A DNA stretch of 64,000 nt from Gluconobacter thailandicus F149-1 = NBRC 100600 (GCF_000964465.1 NZ_BANH01000040.1:1-64000), one strand, 5' to 3'; shown: positions 53,970-63,535, counted from the first letter of the stretch. The notes: generated from the letters alone by a model not told the origin. Program-made: numbers and translations.

Positions 53970-56282
53970 TTAGCTGTTGTGACCGTTCAGTTCCCGCAGC
54001 ACGTCCGCCGGACGCATCGGAAGATGACGCAGACGGACACCCGCGGCATTAAACACCGCATTGCCGATGGCAGGCGCCACAACCGTCACGCCCGGCTCAC
54101 CAAGGCCTGTAGGCTTCTCGGTATTCTGGACGAACTCGATGTCCATATCCGGCACGTCCGGAATACGGACTGGCGTGTAAGTGTTGAGGTTGCTGTCCTT
54201 GATCGTACCGTTGACGATCTCGGTGCCTTCGAAGAGCGCCATGCTCAGGCCCCATAGCGCCGCACCTTCTGTCTGTGCCAGTGCGCCGCCCGGATCAACA
54301 ATCGTGCCGGCATCCAGAACCAGCCAGAGCTTCTGGCAGGTAATCACGCCGGTCTTGCGATCAACGTGAACCTGAGCCGCACCAGCCGTCCAGGTCGGCA
54401 TGCCGCGTTCCTGACCGAAGCTGGTGGCGATACCGATGGCCGTGTCTGCCGGAAGTTGCGTCTTGCCATAGTTGATCTTCTCGGCAAGGCGCTGAAGGGC
54501 GGCAGCCTGACGTTTTGCGCCACCAACCGCATTCGGAGAGTCACCCGCGTTACGGCCTGTGCCCGTGAACATGGACAGGCGGAACTCCAGCGGGTCCTGC
54601 TTCGTCTGGTGAGCGACTTCGTCGAGGAAGGATTCCAGAGCCCATGGCGTCCAGCCAGCAGACACGGAACGGAGCCAGCCCGGACGGAAGGTCTTGTTGG
54701 CCAGATCGTTCGTGATGGCGCGAACCCGGGTTGGGCCGGTGTCGTACCAGTGATCCGCACCGGCAATGGCGAACTGGTCGTAAGACTTGCCGTCTTCGCC
54801 CTTTGCCATGAAGGCAGGTGCCATGATGAGCGTTGGCCAGCCAGCGGTCGCGGCATAATCCATTGCCGTGATCTTCTTCTGGTCCGCATCGAGCGCGACG
54901 CGGATCGTCTGAAGCGACGGAGAGCGGATGGAGTCAAACGCCATGTCGTCAGAACGGGTCAGGATCAGCTTGACCGGTGCGCCACCGATGGCCTTGGACG
55001 CAAGAGCTGCCGGGATGGAGTAATCACCGTTCAGACGACGACCAAATCCGCCACCGAGCAGATAGGTGCGCATGACGATCTGCTCTTCCGGGACCTGAAG
55101 CGCCTTGGAGAGCTGCGGCAGAACGAGGGACTGCCACTGGTTGCCGGTATGGATTTCCCACATGCCGTCAACATGACGGGCCACGGCATTGACCGGCTCA
55201 AGCTGATAATGCGCAACGGATGCACAGGTGTAGCTGCGCTCGAAGCTGTGTGCCGGATGGGCCAGAGCCTCATCCACGCCCTTGTCGTTGAAGACGCGGG
55301 CCCCTGTGCTCGGGTCCGCAATCAGCTTGCGGCCGTGCTCGATGATGTCTGTTTCCGAGACATTGATCGTCGGGCCAGGGTTCCACTGAACATTCAGAAG
55401 GTCCGCAGCCTTGATGGCGGCTGGATAGGTCTTCGCCAGAGCCACAACCCAGCCCGGCACGATACCGGACGGATCATCCAGAACAACATAGCGGAGGAAG
55501 CCGGGGACTTTCTTCGCTTCGCTGTCATCGACGGACTGCACCTTCGCGGCATAACGCGTCGGCGGCATCTTCGGGCGGCCATAGACCATCCCGTCGAGCT
55601 TTACGTCGATGCCATAAATGGCCTTGCCGGTCGTCTTGTCCGGAATATCCAGAGCGGGAACCGGCTTGCTGATGAGGCGCCGTTCGCTGGCGGGCTTGAG
55701 CGGCAGCTTGGCCATCTCATCCGCCGTGAAGCTGCGCGTCGGCATGGCTTTCGAGACGATCTCGCCATAGGAGACGCTCTTGCTGCCAGCCGTGACCGTG
55801 CTGTTGCGGGCAATGCACTTGTCCGGCGTTGTGCCGAGGAGCTTTGCGCCTTCTTCCAGCATGATCGTGCGGGCAGCGGCGCCAGCCTGACGGAACGTGT
55901 CCCACGTATCCCAGACGGACCAGGACCCGCCGGTCACGAACTTGCCAGCCCATTTTGGAGCGGTGTCCACTTCCGTGATCTTGATGTGATCCCAGTCGGC
56001 TTCCATTTCGTCCGCAATGATACGGGCGAGGGCGGTTCCGACGTGCTGACCCATCTCGGCACGGACGACATTGACGTTAATGGAGCCGTCCGGCGCGATG
56101 GCGCACCACATGTTCGGCTCGAACGCGGCTTCCGGCGGCATGGCGGACGGGTAGGTCTGGGACGCTTCGGCCTTGCGGGCGAAGCCGAACATCAGACCGG
56201 CTCCGGCTGCCGTCATCAGGAAGCTGCGGCGTGAAAGACGGGCTTTGTCCGACTTGCGGGCAATCTGCTCGATTTTAGCCAT
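53970..56282 (-). CDS. Periplasmic aldehyde dehydrogenase, molybdopterin-binding large subunit
   Basis: A 770-residue xanthine-dehydrogenase-family protein with a Tat signal (SRRSFLMTAAGAG near residues 17-29). It carries the molybdopterin cytosine dinucleotide-binding regions (GGGFGRRLNGDY, GWLRSVSAGWTPWALESFLDE) and the C-terminal GLGEPGVTVVAPAIGNA, which holds the expected catalytic Glu. With the 2Fe-2S and cytochrome c subunits it forms the membrane-bound aldehyde dehydrogenase of acetic acid bacteria, which oxidises aldehydes to acids in the periplasm and reduces ubiquinone. The gene order cytochrome, small, large matches what I recall for Gluconobacter. It overlaps the small subunit by 8 bp. 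Confidence 0.9.
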   Translation of the reverse strand: MAKIEQIARKSDKARLSRRSFLMTAAGAGLMFGFARKAEASQTYPSAMPPEAAFEPNMWCAIAPDGSINVNVVRAEMGQHVGTALARIIADEMEADWDHIKITEVDTAPKWAGKFVTGGSWSVWDTWDTFRQAGAAARTIMLEEGAKLLGTTPDKCIARNSTVTAGSKSVSYGEIVSKAMPTRSFTADEMAKLPLKPASERRLISKPVPALDIPDKTTGKAIYGIDVKLDGMVYGRPKMPPTRYAAKVQSVDDSEAKKVPGFLRYVVLDDPSGIVPGWVVALAKTYPAAIKAADLLNVQWNPGPTINVSETDIIEHGRKLIADPSTGARVFNDKGVDEALAHPAHSFERSYTCASVAHYQLEPVNAVARHVDGMWEIHTGNQWQSLVLPQLSKALQVPEEQIVMRTYLLGGGFGRRLNGDYSIPAALASKAIGGAPVKLILTRSDDMAFDSIRSPSLQTIRVALDADQKKITAMDYAATAGWPTLIMAPAFMAKGEDGKSYDQFAIAGADHWYDTGPTRVRAITNDLANKTFRPGWLRSVSAGWTPWALESFLDEVAHQTKQDPLEFRLSMFTGTGRNAGDSPNAVGGAKRQAAALQRLAEKINYGKTQLPADTAIGIATSFGQERGMPTWTAGAAQVHVDRKTGVITCQKLWLVLDAGTIVDPGGALAQTEGAALWGLSMALFEGTEIVNGTIKDSNLNTYTPVRIPDVPDMDIEFVQNTEKPTGLGEPGVTVVAPAIGNAVFNAAGVRLRHLPMRPADVLRELNGHNS

Positions 56283-56751
56283 TGTTGGCGCCTCCCTGCT
56301 GTGCGGCAGCTGCTTCCTTGATGGCCTTGCGGATGCGGATATAGGTCATGCAGCGGCAGAGGCTGCCGCCCATGACGCCGTCAATCTCGGCATCCGTTGG
56401 GGTCGGATAGTCCTTCAGAAGGCTCGCAGCCTGCATGATCTGGCCGGACTGGCAGTAACCGCATTGCGGCACCTGCTGGTCACGCCAGGCCACCTGCACG
56501 ACGTGGTTGCCTTCCGGATCAAGGCCTTCGATCGTCGTGATCGAGGCGCCTTCGATGGAGGCAAGCGGCGTGATGCAGGAGCGTGTGGCGCGGCCCCCGA
56601 CATGCACGGTGCAGGCTCCACATTCGCCAATGCCGCAACCAAACTTGGTGCCGGTCAGGTTCAGCTCGTCACGCAGGACCCACAGCAGGGGGGTATCATC
56701 CGGTGCATCGACCGAAACGGGCTGTCCGTTGAGTTCAAATTTCGTGGTCAT
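56275..56751 (-). CDS. Aldehyde dehydrogenase 2Fe-2S small subunit
   Basis: A 158-residue electron-transfer subunit with two 2Fe-2S clusters. The plant-ferredoxin-like cluster is at CGIGECGACTVHVGG with a further Cys in RSCITP; the second domain has CGYCQSGQI and SLCRCMTYIRI. This matches the small subunits of isoquinoline 1-oxidoreductase-type and membrane-bound aldehyde dehydrogenases. It lacks its own signal peptide and would be exported with the Tat-bearing large subunit. Confidence 0.93.
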   Translation of the reverse strand: MTTKFELNGQPVSVDAPDDTPLLWVLRDELNLTGTKFGCGIGECGACTVHVGGRATRSCITPLASIEGASITTIEGLDPEGNHVVQVAWRDQQVPQCGYCQSGQIMQAASLLKDYPTPTDAEIDGVMGGSLCRCMTYIRIRKAIKEAAAAQQGGANNG

Positions 56752-56777
56752 CTTCGTGTTTCCCTGTCCTGCCCGGA

Positions 56778-58112
56778 TCAGTGCGAGGCGTTAACGGGCG
56801 GTGCGGACAGTGTGGCGCGGGCAGCCGCGGCCTTCTTTTCCAGATCCGTCCAGGGGGGGAGGGTGGTGCGTGTGCGGCGCAGATACGCGGCGATACGGGC
56901 CATGTCATGGTCCGAAAGGGCCGTGTAGAAGCTTGGCATGGCGATGTTGTCCTGACCTTCGGCAGCGCCGATGCCATGGAGCATCACCTGGAAGAGATTG
57001 TTCGGCTCATCCAGCCACAGCGCGTTGTTCAGAGCCAGTTCCGGACGGCCGGAGACAGGCTGCGGGCCAGCGTTGTAATGGCAGGCGCCACAGGCACCCT
57101 GATACAGGCGGGCATCGGCATCCAGCGTCTGCGGGCCAACCAGATCCTTGCCGGACATCTGCATGGCACGGGCAATGGCAGCCTGATCGCCCTGGGAGCG
57201 CTGGGCAGCCTTGGCGACGTCAGCATAATAATGTGCGATGGCGTGCACATCTTCTTCCGGGATCTTGGACAGGAAGCGATGCGGCACTGGCGACATCGGG
57301 CCAGCAGCGGAGCCGTGGAGCGGGGCTACACCAAAGCGCAGGTACTGGAAGAATTCGTCTTCCGTCCAGACCACCGGCGTTGGGTTGTGTTCGTTCAGCG
57401 GTGGCGCAATCCAGCCATCAATGACGGCACCGTCATAGGCGTGGCTCGTCTTTTCCGCACCCAGAAGGTTACGCGGCGTATGACAGGCGCCACAATGGGC
57501 GTTGCCTTCGGCCAGATAGGCACCACGGTTCCACTGTGCATCATGCTTCGGGTCGTTCTGGTAGCGGCCCGGCGTGAAGAACAGGAGCTTCCAGAAGCCC
57601 TGACCGATCAGGCGGATGTTGATCGGAAACGGGACCGTGTTGTCACGAGGCTTCAGATGCACGGCCGGGCGTGTCATCAGATACGCATACAGGTCCGAGA
57701 CGTCCTGATCGTTAACCTTCGTGAAGTGGTCGAACGGGAAGGCCGGGTAAAGCTGCGAGCCATCGCGGGCAATGCCCTTGTTCATGGCGCGCTTGAACGC
57801 GTCCAGAGACCAGTTGCCGATACCCCATTCCGGGTCAGGCGTGATGTTGGATGAGAAGATGTCTCCGAAAGGAGTAGCCATCTTGAAGTCGCCGGCCAGT
57901 TCGGGGCCAGGCTGGCCATCTACGCGGGTATGACATTCGGCGCAGTATCCACCAGCCGCGACGATTTCGCCGCGCTTGATGGCGTCAGCGGAGAAGGACG
58001 CGGTTGAAGGGGGGGAGATGGGAGCGATTGCGGGGTACCACGCATAGGCGAGGAACCCGAGGCCACCCACCGCGCCGAGGCCCACAATACTGGCGGCGAT
58101 CCGTTTGAGCAT
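56778..58112 (-). CDS. Aldehyde dehydrogenase cytochrome c subunit (three hemes)
   Basis: A 444-residue membrane-anchored cytochrome with three CxxCH sites: CAECH near residue 60, CGACH near 190 and CGACH near 345. The N-terminus MLKRIAASIVGLGAVGGLGFLAYAW is a hydrophobic signal-anchor. It passes electrons from the 2Fe-2S subunit to ubiquinone. The start at 58112 is chosen because the signal-anchor begins there; an upstream ATG at 58154 adds a charged stretch. It is the first gene of the three-gene operon. Confidence 0.92.
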   Translation of the reverse strand: MLKRIAASIVGLGAVGGLGFLAYAWYPAIAPISPPSTASFSADAIKRGEIVAAGGYCAECHTRVDGQPGPELAGDFKMATPFGDIFSSNITPDPEWGIGNWSLDAFKRAMNKGIARDGSQLYPAFPFDHFTKVNDQDVSDLYAYLMTRPAVHLKPRDNTVPFPINIRLIGQGFWKLLFFTPGRYQNDPKHDAQWNRGAYLAEGNAHCGACHTPRNLLGAEKTSHAYDGAVIDGWIAPPLNEHNPTPVVWTEDEFFQYLRFGVAPLHGSAAGPMSPVPHRFLSKIPEEDVHAIAHYYADVAKAAQRSQGDQAAIARAMQMSGKDLVGPQTLDADARLYQGACGACHYNAGPQPVSGRPELALNNALWLDEPNNLFQVMLHGIGAAEGQDNIAMPSFYTALSDHDMARIAAYLRRTRTTLPPWTDLEKKAAAARATLSAPPVNASH

Positions 58113-58479
58113 TCTTGCACTGTCCCGGCACTGTTTCAGAACTGCCGTCCTCATTGTGACGGATGATTGTCCCTCAATATGGTACGCGCTCCTGAAATGG
58201 AAGATTGAGATAACTCAAAATTTATCCGAATTGATGTTGTGGTTCAGTTTCCAGGGTGGGTTGGCCTCAATGTCACACATATTCGAGAGGTTTTCAGTCA
58301 AACTCACGCGGGATTGCGTCAATATTCATATTTATAAATAGGTATTTTATTAGTCCTATATGAACCAGTCACTGTCCTGAAACTCTGAAAAAACGATTCG
58401 TAGCGGATGAATATTCTGTCACTCAGTGCCAAAAAGAAGATATGCCTCAATTCAGAGGCATAATCCTGTCGCACAGAGA
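58113..58479. promoter_or_regulatory. Divergent control region between the Mo-aldehyde dehydrogenase and the ABC importer
   Basis: This 367-bp gap is AT-rich in its middle (58200-58380). A perfect inverted repeat TATGCCTC-aattca-GAGGCATA lies at 58441-58462, just before the importer start. I looked for a cobalamin riboswitch and a Fur box and saw neither. The rest shows nothing definite. Confidence 0.4.
58441..58462. promoter_or_regulatory. Inverted repeat in the importer leader
   Basis: TATGCCTC and GAGGCATA form a perfect 8-bp stem with a 6-base loop, 18 bases before the chosen start of the permease gene. It could be an operator for a metal- or oxyanion-sensing regulator or a small RNA hairpin. 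Confidence 0.5.
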
Positions 58480-59562
58480 ATGGAGCAGCCCTGTTCCCGA
58501 TGCCCCCTGATAGGGGATAGGATATGTCGATTATCCCGCGTGAAAGGACGCCTCATTTCCATTCGTCCGGCTCTTATTCGCAGCCTGTCTGCCGTAGCCC
58601 TTCTGCTGGCTGGCGTGCTGGCCTTGTGCTGTGGGCGGTATCCTCTGTCGCCATCGCGTGTCGTGGTGGTTCTTGGGAGATTACTGCACTTATGGGGCGG
58701 CTCTGACCCGATTGCCGACGCGATCGTCTGGCAGGTTCGTCTGCCGCGTGCTCTGGCAGGGCTTCTGGTCGGAAGTGCCTTGTCCTGTGGTGGAGCGACT
58801 TTTCAGGCTGTTCTGCGTAATCCGCTTGTCTCGCCGGATCTTCTTGGTGTTCTGAGTGGATCTGCGTTTGGGGCTGCGCTGGTCATTGTATTGGGTGGTT
58901 CGCCAGCACTGATCCAGATCGGGGCGTTCTGCGGAGGGCTGACGGCTGTCAGCTCTGGCCTCTCCGTTTCCCGGCTGTTACCGCAAGGTGGGCTGCTGAC
59001 GCTGTTGATGGGTGGCCTTATCGCCAATGCCGTGTTCACGGCTCTTCTGTCTCTTGTGAAATATACGGCTGACCCGATGGATCAGTTACCGGCCGTCGTG
59101 AACTGGCTTTTGGGCACATTGTCCCAGACAGGCTGGACGGAACTGTCCTGGCTGACTGTTCCCGTACTCGTCCTGGTTATGGTCCTTGTTCTACTGGCAC
59201 CCTTACTGGATGTTCTGTCTCTGGGAGATGACGAAGCCCGAAGTCTCGGGGTTTCCGTTCAGGTCATGCGGCCCGTTGTTATTCTGCTGGCGACGCTTGT
59301 CTGCGCCATGACGATCTCCATGGCCGGAATCATCGGCTGGGTTGGGCTGCTGGTGCCTCATGTGGCGCGGATGCTCGCGGGCGCAGAACATCGGAACATG
59401 ATGCCGGTCTGTGCCCTGCTGGGAGCAGCGGGGCTTATTCTGGCAGACACGGTCGCACGAAGCCTGACATCCGGAGAAGTGCCGCTCGGGATCATGACCG
59501 AGCTTTTCGGCGCTCTGGCCTTTGTTCTGGTGCTGCGCCGTCTGCGCGGGGAGAGCGTATGA
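58480..59562 (+). CDS. FecCD-type ABC importer permease
   Basis: A roughly 360-residue inner-membrane protein with the FecCD/BtuC pattern: VRLPRALAGLLVGSALSCGGATFQAVLRNPLVSPDLLGVLSGSAFGA, then GLLTLLMGGLIAN, and near the end AGIIGWVGLLVPHVARMLAG (ATPase coupling helix). About ten membrane helices are expected. Type II importers move iron-siderophores, heme, cobalamin or molybdate/tungstate. The start is uncertain: ATG 58480 or GTG 58540, with no strong ribosome site at either. It overlaps the ATPase gene by 4 bp. Confidence 0.88.
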   Translation: MEQPCSRCPLIGDRICRLSRVKGRLISIRPALIRSLSAVALLLAGVLALCCGRYPLSPSRVVVVLGRLLHLWGGSDPIADAIVWQVRLPRALAGLLVGSALSCGGATFQAVLRNPLVSPDLLGVLSGSAFGAALVIVLGGSPALIQIGAFCGGLTAVSSGLSVSRLLPQGGLLTLLMGGLIANAVFTALLSLVKYTADPMDQLPAVVNWLLGTLSQTGWTELSWLTVPVLVLVMVLVLLAPLLDVLSLGDDEARSLGVSVQVMRPVVILLATLVCAMTISMAGIIGWVGLLVPHVARMLAGAEHRNMMPVCALLGAAGLILADTVARSLTSGEVPLGIMTELFGALAFVLVLRRLRGESV

Positions 59563-60341
59563 CGGAGGTGTTCCTGTCCTGCGACGCTGTCACGCTGAAG
59601 CGCGCCGGGCGAGCGGCCGTGCTGGACGGGATTACGCTCACATTCCGCCGGGGGGAACTGGTCGGGCTTCTGGGGCTGAATGGCGCGGGGAAGAGTACGC
59701 TTCTGCGTATTTTGATGGGATTGCTGAAGCCGGCGTCCGGTACGGTTCATCTGGAAGGTCGTCTGTTATCGTCTTTTCGTTCGGCGGATGTCGCGCGGCG
59801 GTTAGCCTATGTACCGCAGGGGCATGCGGCGGTTTTTCCCTATACGGTGCGGCGGATGGTTGAGCTTGGACGTGTTCCCCATCACGGCATCGCCGGGCAA
59901 TTGGGGAAGGAAGATCAGCGAAAAGTCGATGCTGCGCTGGAGCGTCTGGGCCTGTGTGCACTGGCGGATCGACCGGTAACGGAACTGTCTGGCGGGGAGA
60001 GGCAGCGCGTTGTTCTGGCGCGGGCTTTGGCGCAGGAAGCGGTAGGGCTTCTGCTCGATGAGCCCATGACGGGGCTGGATTATGGTCATCAGGTCAGGTT
60101 GATGGGACTTCTGGCAGAGCTGGCGTCAGAGGGGCATCTTGTGTTTCTGACGTCGCATCGTCCGGAAGAGTTTTTTTCGTCCGGAAGTCGGGCGCTTGTT
60201 CTGGATCAGGGCCATATCGTTGCGGATGGTCCACCAGAGCAGATTGTGACGGCAGAGCGCCTGTCCCGCCTTTACGGTGTGCCGCTGGCGCAGATTGATC
60301 ATGCCGGGAAGCGGTTTTTCCACCATGAGGAGAATACATGA
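59559..60341 (+). CDS. ABC importer ATP-binding protein (type II)
   Basis: A 260-residue ATPase with Walker A GLNGAGKST, the Q-loop near YVPQGHAAVFPYTV, the signature LSGGERQRV, Walker B GLLLDEPMTGLD and the switch His in LTSHRPEEFF. It energises the permease encoded just upstream. ATGA overlaps at both ends tie permease, ATPase and binding protein into one operon. Confidence 0.93.
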   Translation: MTEVFLSCDAVTLKRAGRAAVLDGITLTFRRGELVGLLGLNGAGKSTLLRILMGLLKPASGTVHLEGRLLSSFRSADVARRLAYVPQGHAAVFPYTVRRMVELGRVPHHGIAGQLGKEDQRKVDAALERLGLCALADRPVTELSGGERQRVVLARALAQEAVGLLLDEPMTGLDYGHQVRLMGLLAELASEGHLVFLTSHRPEEFFSSGSRALVLDQGHIVADGPPEQIVTAERLSRLYGVPLAQIDHAGKRFFHHEENT

Positions 60342-61294
60342 TGACACTGTCTCGACTGTTCGGCGGGCTTCTGAGCCTCTCCCTCATGGCGACAACGGCC
60401 TATGCGGCGCCCCCCACGCGGATTGTGGAAGGATGGTACGCGCATAATGCGACCCTGATCATGCTGGGCGCGCAGGATCATATCATCGCCACGGTGGCCA
60501 AGCCTTCCATCATGCCCTGGATGTTCAGGCTGGTGCCGTCCCTGTCAAAAGCGCAGCCGCTCGAAGCTGGCAATCTGAACGGTGAAGAGCTGCTGCGTCT
60601 TGATCCGGATCTGGTGTTCGTCACGGCGTCCGGTCATTCGGCGGATGCTCTTTCAAAGGTGGGGCTGCATGTCGTACCGGAAGGGTTTGATCGTTTCGTC
60701 GGCCTTCTGGAATGTGTGGACGGAACGGCGACCCTGCTTCAGACGCCTCTGGCCGCCAAACGGGCGCAGGCTTATCGCGTGGCGTTCCTGAAAGCCGTCT
60801 CGCAGGCCGCGACCAATCCGCAGGGGCCAAAAGTTCTTCATGTTGAATCGCTCAAACCTCTGCGTGTTGATGGCGATCAGAGCATCATTGATCAGTGGAT
60901 TCTGTCTGCGGGTGGGCGGAATGCCGCTGTCGGCGTTCATGGAAACAAGCAGCCGGTGTCGATGGAGCAGATCCTGACCTGGAATCCGGACATCATCATT
61001 ATCGGGGCCAATGCAGGAGATCCGGCGCAGCTTGCCAGTGATGGTGTCTGGTCCCAGCTTGCGGCTGTGAAGGCGGGGCGTGTCTATCGCAATCCGTCCG
61101 GAATTTTCCCTTGGGACCGGTACGGCCCCGAACTGCTGCTGCAGGTCGACTGGGCACGGCAGATCGTTCAGACCGGCCATGTGGATGAGGCGGAAATGAT
61201 CACGAAAATGCAGGACTTCTACCGTCAGTTCTATGGCATCGCGCTGCGGTCCGAGGATGCAAAACGGATGCTTGCAGCCCTGCCGCCGGACTGA
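60338..61294 (+). CDS. ABC importer periplasmic substrate-binding protein
   Basis: A 318-residue exported protein (signal peptide MMTLSRLFGGLLSLSLMATTAYAA) of the class III/FecB-like fold: GAQDHIIATV, LLRLDPDLVFVTASG, a long connecting helix, and WNPDIIIIGAN with WSQLAAVKAGRVYRNPSGIFPWDRYGPELLLQ. The PWMFRLVPSL segment and the PWDRYGPE phrase recall the MolA/FecB-like binding proteins, so iron chelate, molybdate or tungstate are candidates. The divergent neighbour is a molybdenum enzyme. The substrate is undetermined. Confidence 0.88.
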   Translation: MMTLSRLFGGLLSLSLMATTAYAAPPTRIVEGWYAHNATLIMLGAQDHIIATVAKPSIMPWMFRLVPSLSKAQPLEAGNLNGEELLRLDPDLVFVTASGHSADALSKVGLHVVPEGFDRFVGLLECVDGTATLLQTPLAAKRAQAYRVAFLKAVSQAATNPQGPKVLHVESLKPLRVDGDQSIIDQWILSAGGRNAAVGVHGNKQPVSMEQILTWNPDIIIIGANAGDPAQLASDGVWSQLAAVKAGRVYRNPSGIFPWDRYGPELLLQVDWARQIVQTGHVDEAEMITKMQDFYRQFYGIALRSEDAKRMLAALPPD

Positions 61295-61377
61295 AACGGT
61301 AAAAAACACTCAAAAAGATTGCTGATTCGATCAGAATCGTTTCAGATATTGATTCGAAACTGCAAGGAAACTCTCGG
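61295..61377 (+). promoter_or_regulatory. Upstream region of the hexosaminidase gene
   Basis: This 83-bp gap contains GATTC-GATCA-GAATC at 61324-61338, an inverted repeat with 5-bp arms, and a further GATTCGAAAC at 61351-61360. It is a possible operator for amino-sugar control, not verified. Confidence 0.35.
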
Positions 61378-63525
61378 ATGACCCGGCCCTCCTCTTTCCC
61401 TAACGGTTCTTTCTGGAAAAAAGCATGTCTGGGTGCCGTTCTCCTGGCTGGTACGGCCTTTGGCGGAATGGCGCAGGCAGCTTCAGTACTGATGCCGGTG
61501 CCTCAGACAGTCTCTGCTTCCAATGGCGTCAGCCCTCTTTCCGGGGGCGTCCGGATTGTCTGGGATGCGCAGCCCTCTCCACTTCTGCAAAGAGCTGCGG
61601 CCCGTTTCACGACGCGGCTTGACGCTATTGCGGGGGCCGCAGGGCACGGCGCGCCTTATGTTCTCCATATCAGTGCTGGTCATGATCCGGCCTATCTTAC
61701 CACGTCAACCAAAGAGCATTATGCTCTGACCACCTCGGCTGACGGCGCTCATCTTGAGGCTGATGGTCCGGCGGGTGTTGTTTACGGCCTGGCGACATTC
61801 CTTCAGCTTGTGCGTCAGACGTCCGATGGGGCGGTCGTAGAGCGACTGCATATTGATGATGCCCCACGCTTTGCATGGCGTGGTCTTCTGCTGGACGTTT
61901 CCCGTCATTTTGCTTCTGTAGAGACCGTAAAGCGCCAGCTTGATGCCATGGAGCTGCTGAAGCTCAACGTGCTGCACTGGCATCTGAATGACGGCACGGG
62001 CTTCCGTGTGGAGAGTCATGTTTTCCCGAAGCTGACCAGTGTTGGATCACACGGACAGTATTATACGCAGGCCCAGATCCGGGATGTCGTGGCGTATGCT
62101 TCGGATCGCGGTATCCGCATTGTTCCGGAGTTTGATGTTCCCGGTCATGCGCTGGCTGTTCTGCAGGCCTATCCGGAACTGGCAGCCCAGCCGCTGCCGG
62201 ACGTTAATGCCGTGGGTGAAAACCTGAACAACCCGGCTATGGACCCGACCAATCCCAAGACGCTGAAATTCATTCGCGCGCTCTATGCGGAAATGGAGAC
62301 GCTCTTCCCTGATCATTACTTTCATTCGGGCGGCGATGAAGTTCTGGGAACGCAGTGGACGAATAACCCGAAGATTGCAGCCTACATGAAGGCACATGGT
62401 TACGCGGATGCTCCGGCTCTTCAGGCGGCGTTCACGGCGCAGGTCGAAAAGATCCTGTCCAGCCAGGGGCGGGTCATGATGGGCTGGGATGAAGTCAGCG
62501 AAGCGCCGATCCCGAAGAATGTTGTTGTGGAAGGGTGGCGCGGTTCCAAATGGACTGGTTCTGCCACGCAGGCTGGCCATCCGGTTGTGGTGTCTTCGGG
62601 TTATTATCTGGATCTGCTGACGCCATCGCGCACGCATTATGCGGTCGATCCGTATGACACGAAGGCGAATGGCATTACGCCGGCAGAACTGGAAGAAACG
62701 CATCCGAAGATCACGCCACTGCTTCAGGCCTTCCTTCAGGACCCGAATGCAGCCCCTCTGACCGACGATCAGAAGAAAATGGTTCTGGGTGCAGAAGGCG
62801 CGTTGTGGACGGAAGTCGTGTCCGAAAACATGCTGGATGCCCGTCTGTGGCCTCGTACGGCAGCTCTGGCCGAGCGGTTCTGGTCTTCTGAAAGCGTGCG
62901 GGATGTGGATGATCTGGAGCGGCGCCTGCCCGTCATTATGGCGGAACTCCAGGCAACGGGTTTGCAGGCCACACAGCATGAAAATGCTCTGAAAGAAGGG
63001 CTGGCTCCGGGACATACCGGCCCGCTTTCTATGCTTCTGAGTGCTACGGTTCCGGTACGGAACTATGCGTTGAACCGTCTGGCTTCCAAGAGTGGAGATG
63101 CGATGCTGTCAGCTCCGGTGGCAATTGCCGATCCGGATGCGTTTGAGGCCACGCGTTTCAACAGCATGGTCAAGCGGTATCTGGCGGGTGAGAAGAGCCT
63201 GAAAGCCCCACTGAAAGCCATGCTGACGGCCTGGTCCTCCAATGATGAAGCCTTTTCCGCTATTGCCAAGGACGTGCCAGCTCTCGAAGAGGTAACGCCT
63301 GTCTCCCATACGGTTGCGGCGCTTTCCAATGCTGGACTGAATGTTCTGAACGGTGCTTCGGGAACGGCCTGGCGTCTGGATGCGCAGCATCTGATCGCGG
63401 CACAGGATGAGTTCTTCCACAATTCGTCGAACCACATCCTGTCCCTGAAGAGTGAGCAGCCACCAGGTGGTCTGCTGATTGCCATTTTGCCGGGCATCAA
63501 GGCGCTCGTCGAAAGCCACAACTGA
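61378..63525 (+). CDS. GH20 beta-N-acetylhexosaminidase
   Basis: A 715-residue exported glycosidase that removes terminal beta-linked GlcNAc or GalNAc from chitin oligomers, glycoproteins or wall fragments. Signal peptide: residues 1-35, ending GMAQA. An N-terminal domain 2 covers residues about 40-155; the catalytic TIM barrel starts at APRFAWRGLLLDVSRHF. The catalytic Asp-Glu pair is in HSGGDEVLGT, as required for substrate-assisted hydrolysis, and Trp in MGWDEVSEAP and VVEGWRGSKW line the pocket. The C-terminal 200 residues are a helical domain I do not recognise. Confidence 0.93.
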   Translation: MTRPSSFPNGSFWKKACLGAVLLAGTAFGGMAQAASVLMPVPQTVSASNGVSPLSGGVRIVWDAQPSPLLQRAAARFTTRLDAIAGAAGHGAPYVLHISAGHDPAYLTTSTKEHYALTTSADGAHLEADGPAGVVYGLATFLQLVRQTSDGAVVERLHIDDAPRFAWRGLLLDVSRHFASVETVKRQLDAMELLKLNVLHWHLNDGTGFRVESHVFPKLTSVGSHGQYYTQAQIRDVVAYASDRGIRIVPEFDVPGHALAVLQAYPELAAQPLPDVNAVGENLNNPAMDPTNPKTLKFIRALYAEMETLFPDHYFHSGGDEVLGTQWTNNPKIAAYMKAHGYADAPALQAAFTAQVEKILSSQGRVMMGWDEVSEAPIPKNVVVEGWRGSKWTGSATQAGHPVVVSSGYYLDLLTPSRTHYAVDPYDTKANGITPAELEETHPKITPLLQAFLQDPNAAPLTDDQKKMVLGAEGALWTEVVSENMLDARLWPRTAALAERFWSSESVRDVDDLERRLPVIMAELQATGLQATQHENALKEGLAPGHTGPLSMLLSATVPVRNYALNRLASKSGDAMLSAPVAIADPDAFEATRFNSMVKRYLAGEKSLKAPLKAMLTAWSSNDEAFSAIAKDVPALEEVTPVSHTVAALSNAGLNVLNGASGTAWRLDAQHLIAAQDEFFHNSSNHILSLKSEQPPGGLLIAILPGIKALVESHN

Positions 63526-63535
63526 GACGATCGGT

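Noticed and set aside
54366-56234. 622-residue open frame opposite the Mo subunit gene
   Set aside because: It is antisense to a clearly real, motif-bearing gene, with an Arg/His-rich low-information protein.
58113-58479. Cobalamin riboswitch or Fur box before the ABC importer
   Set aside because: The conserved B12-box core and a GATAAT-type Fur palindrome are both absent by eye; only a simple inverted repeat is present.
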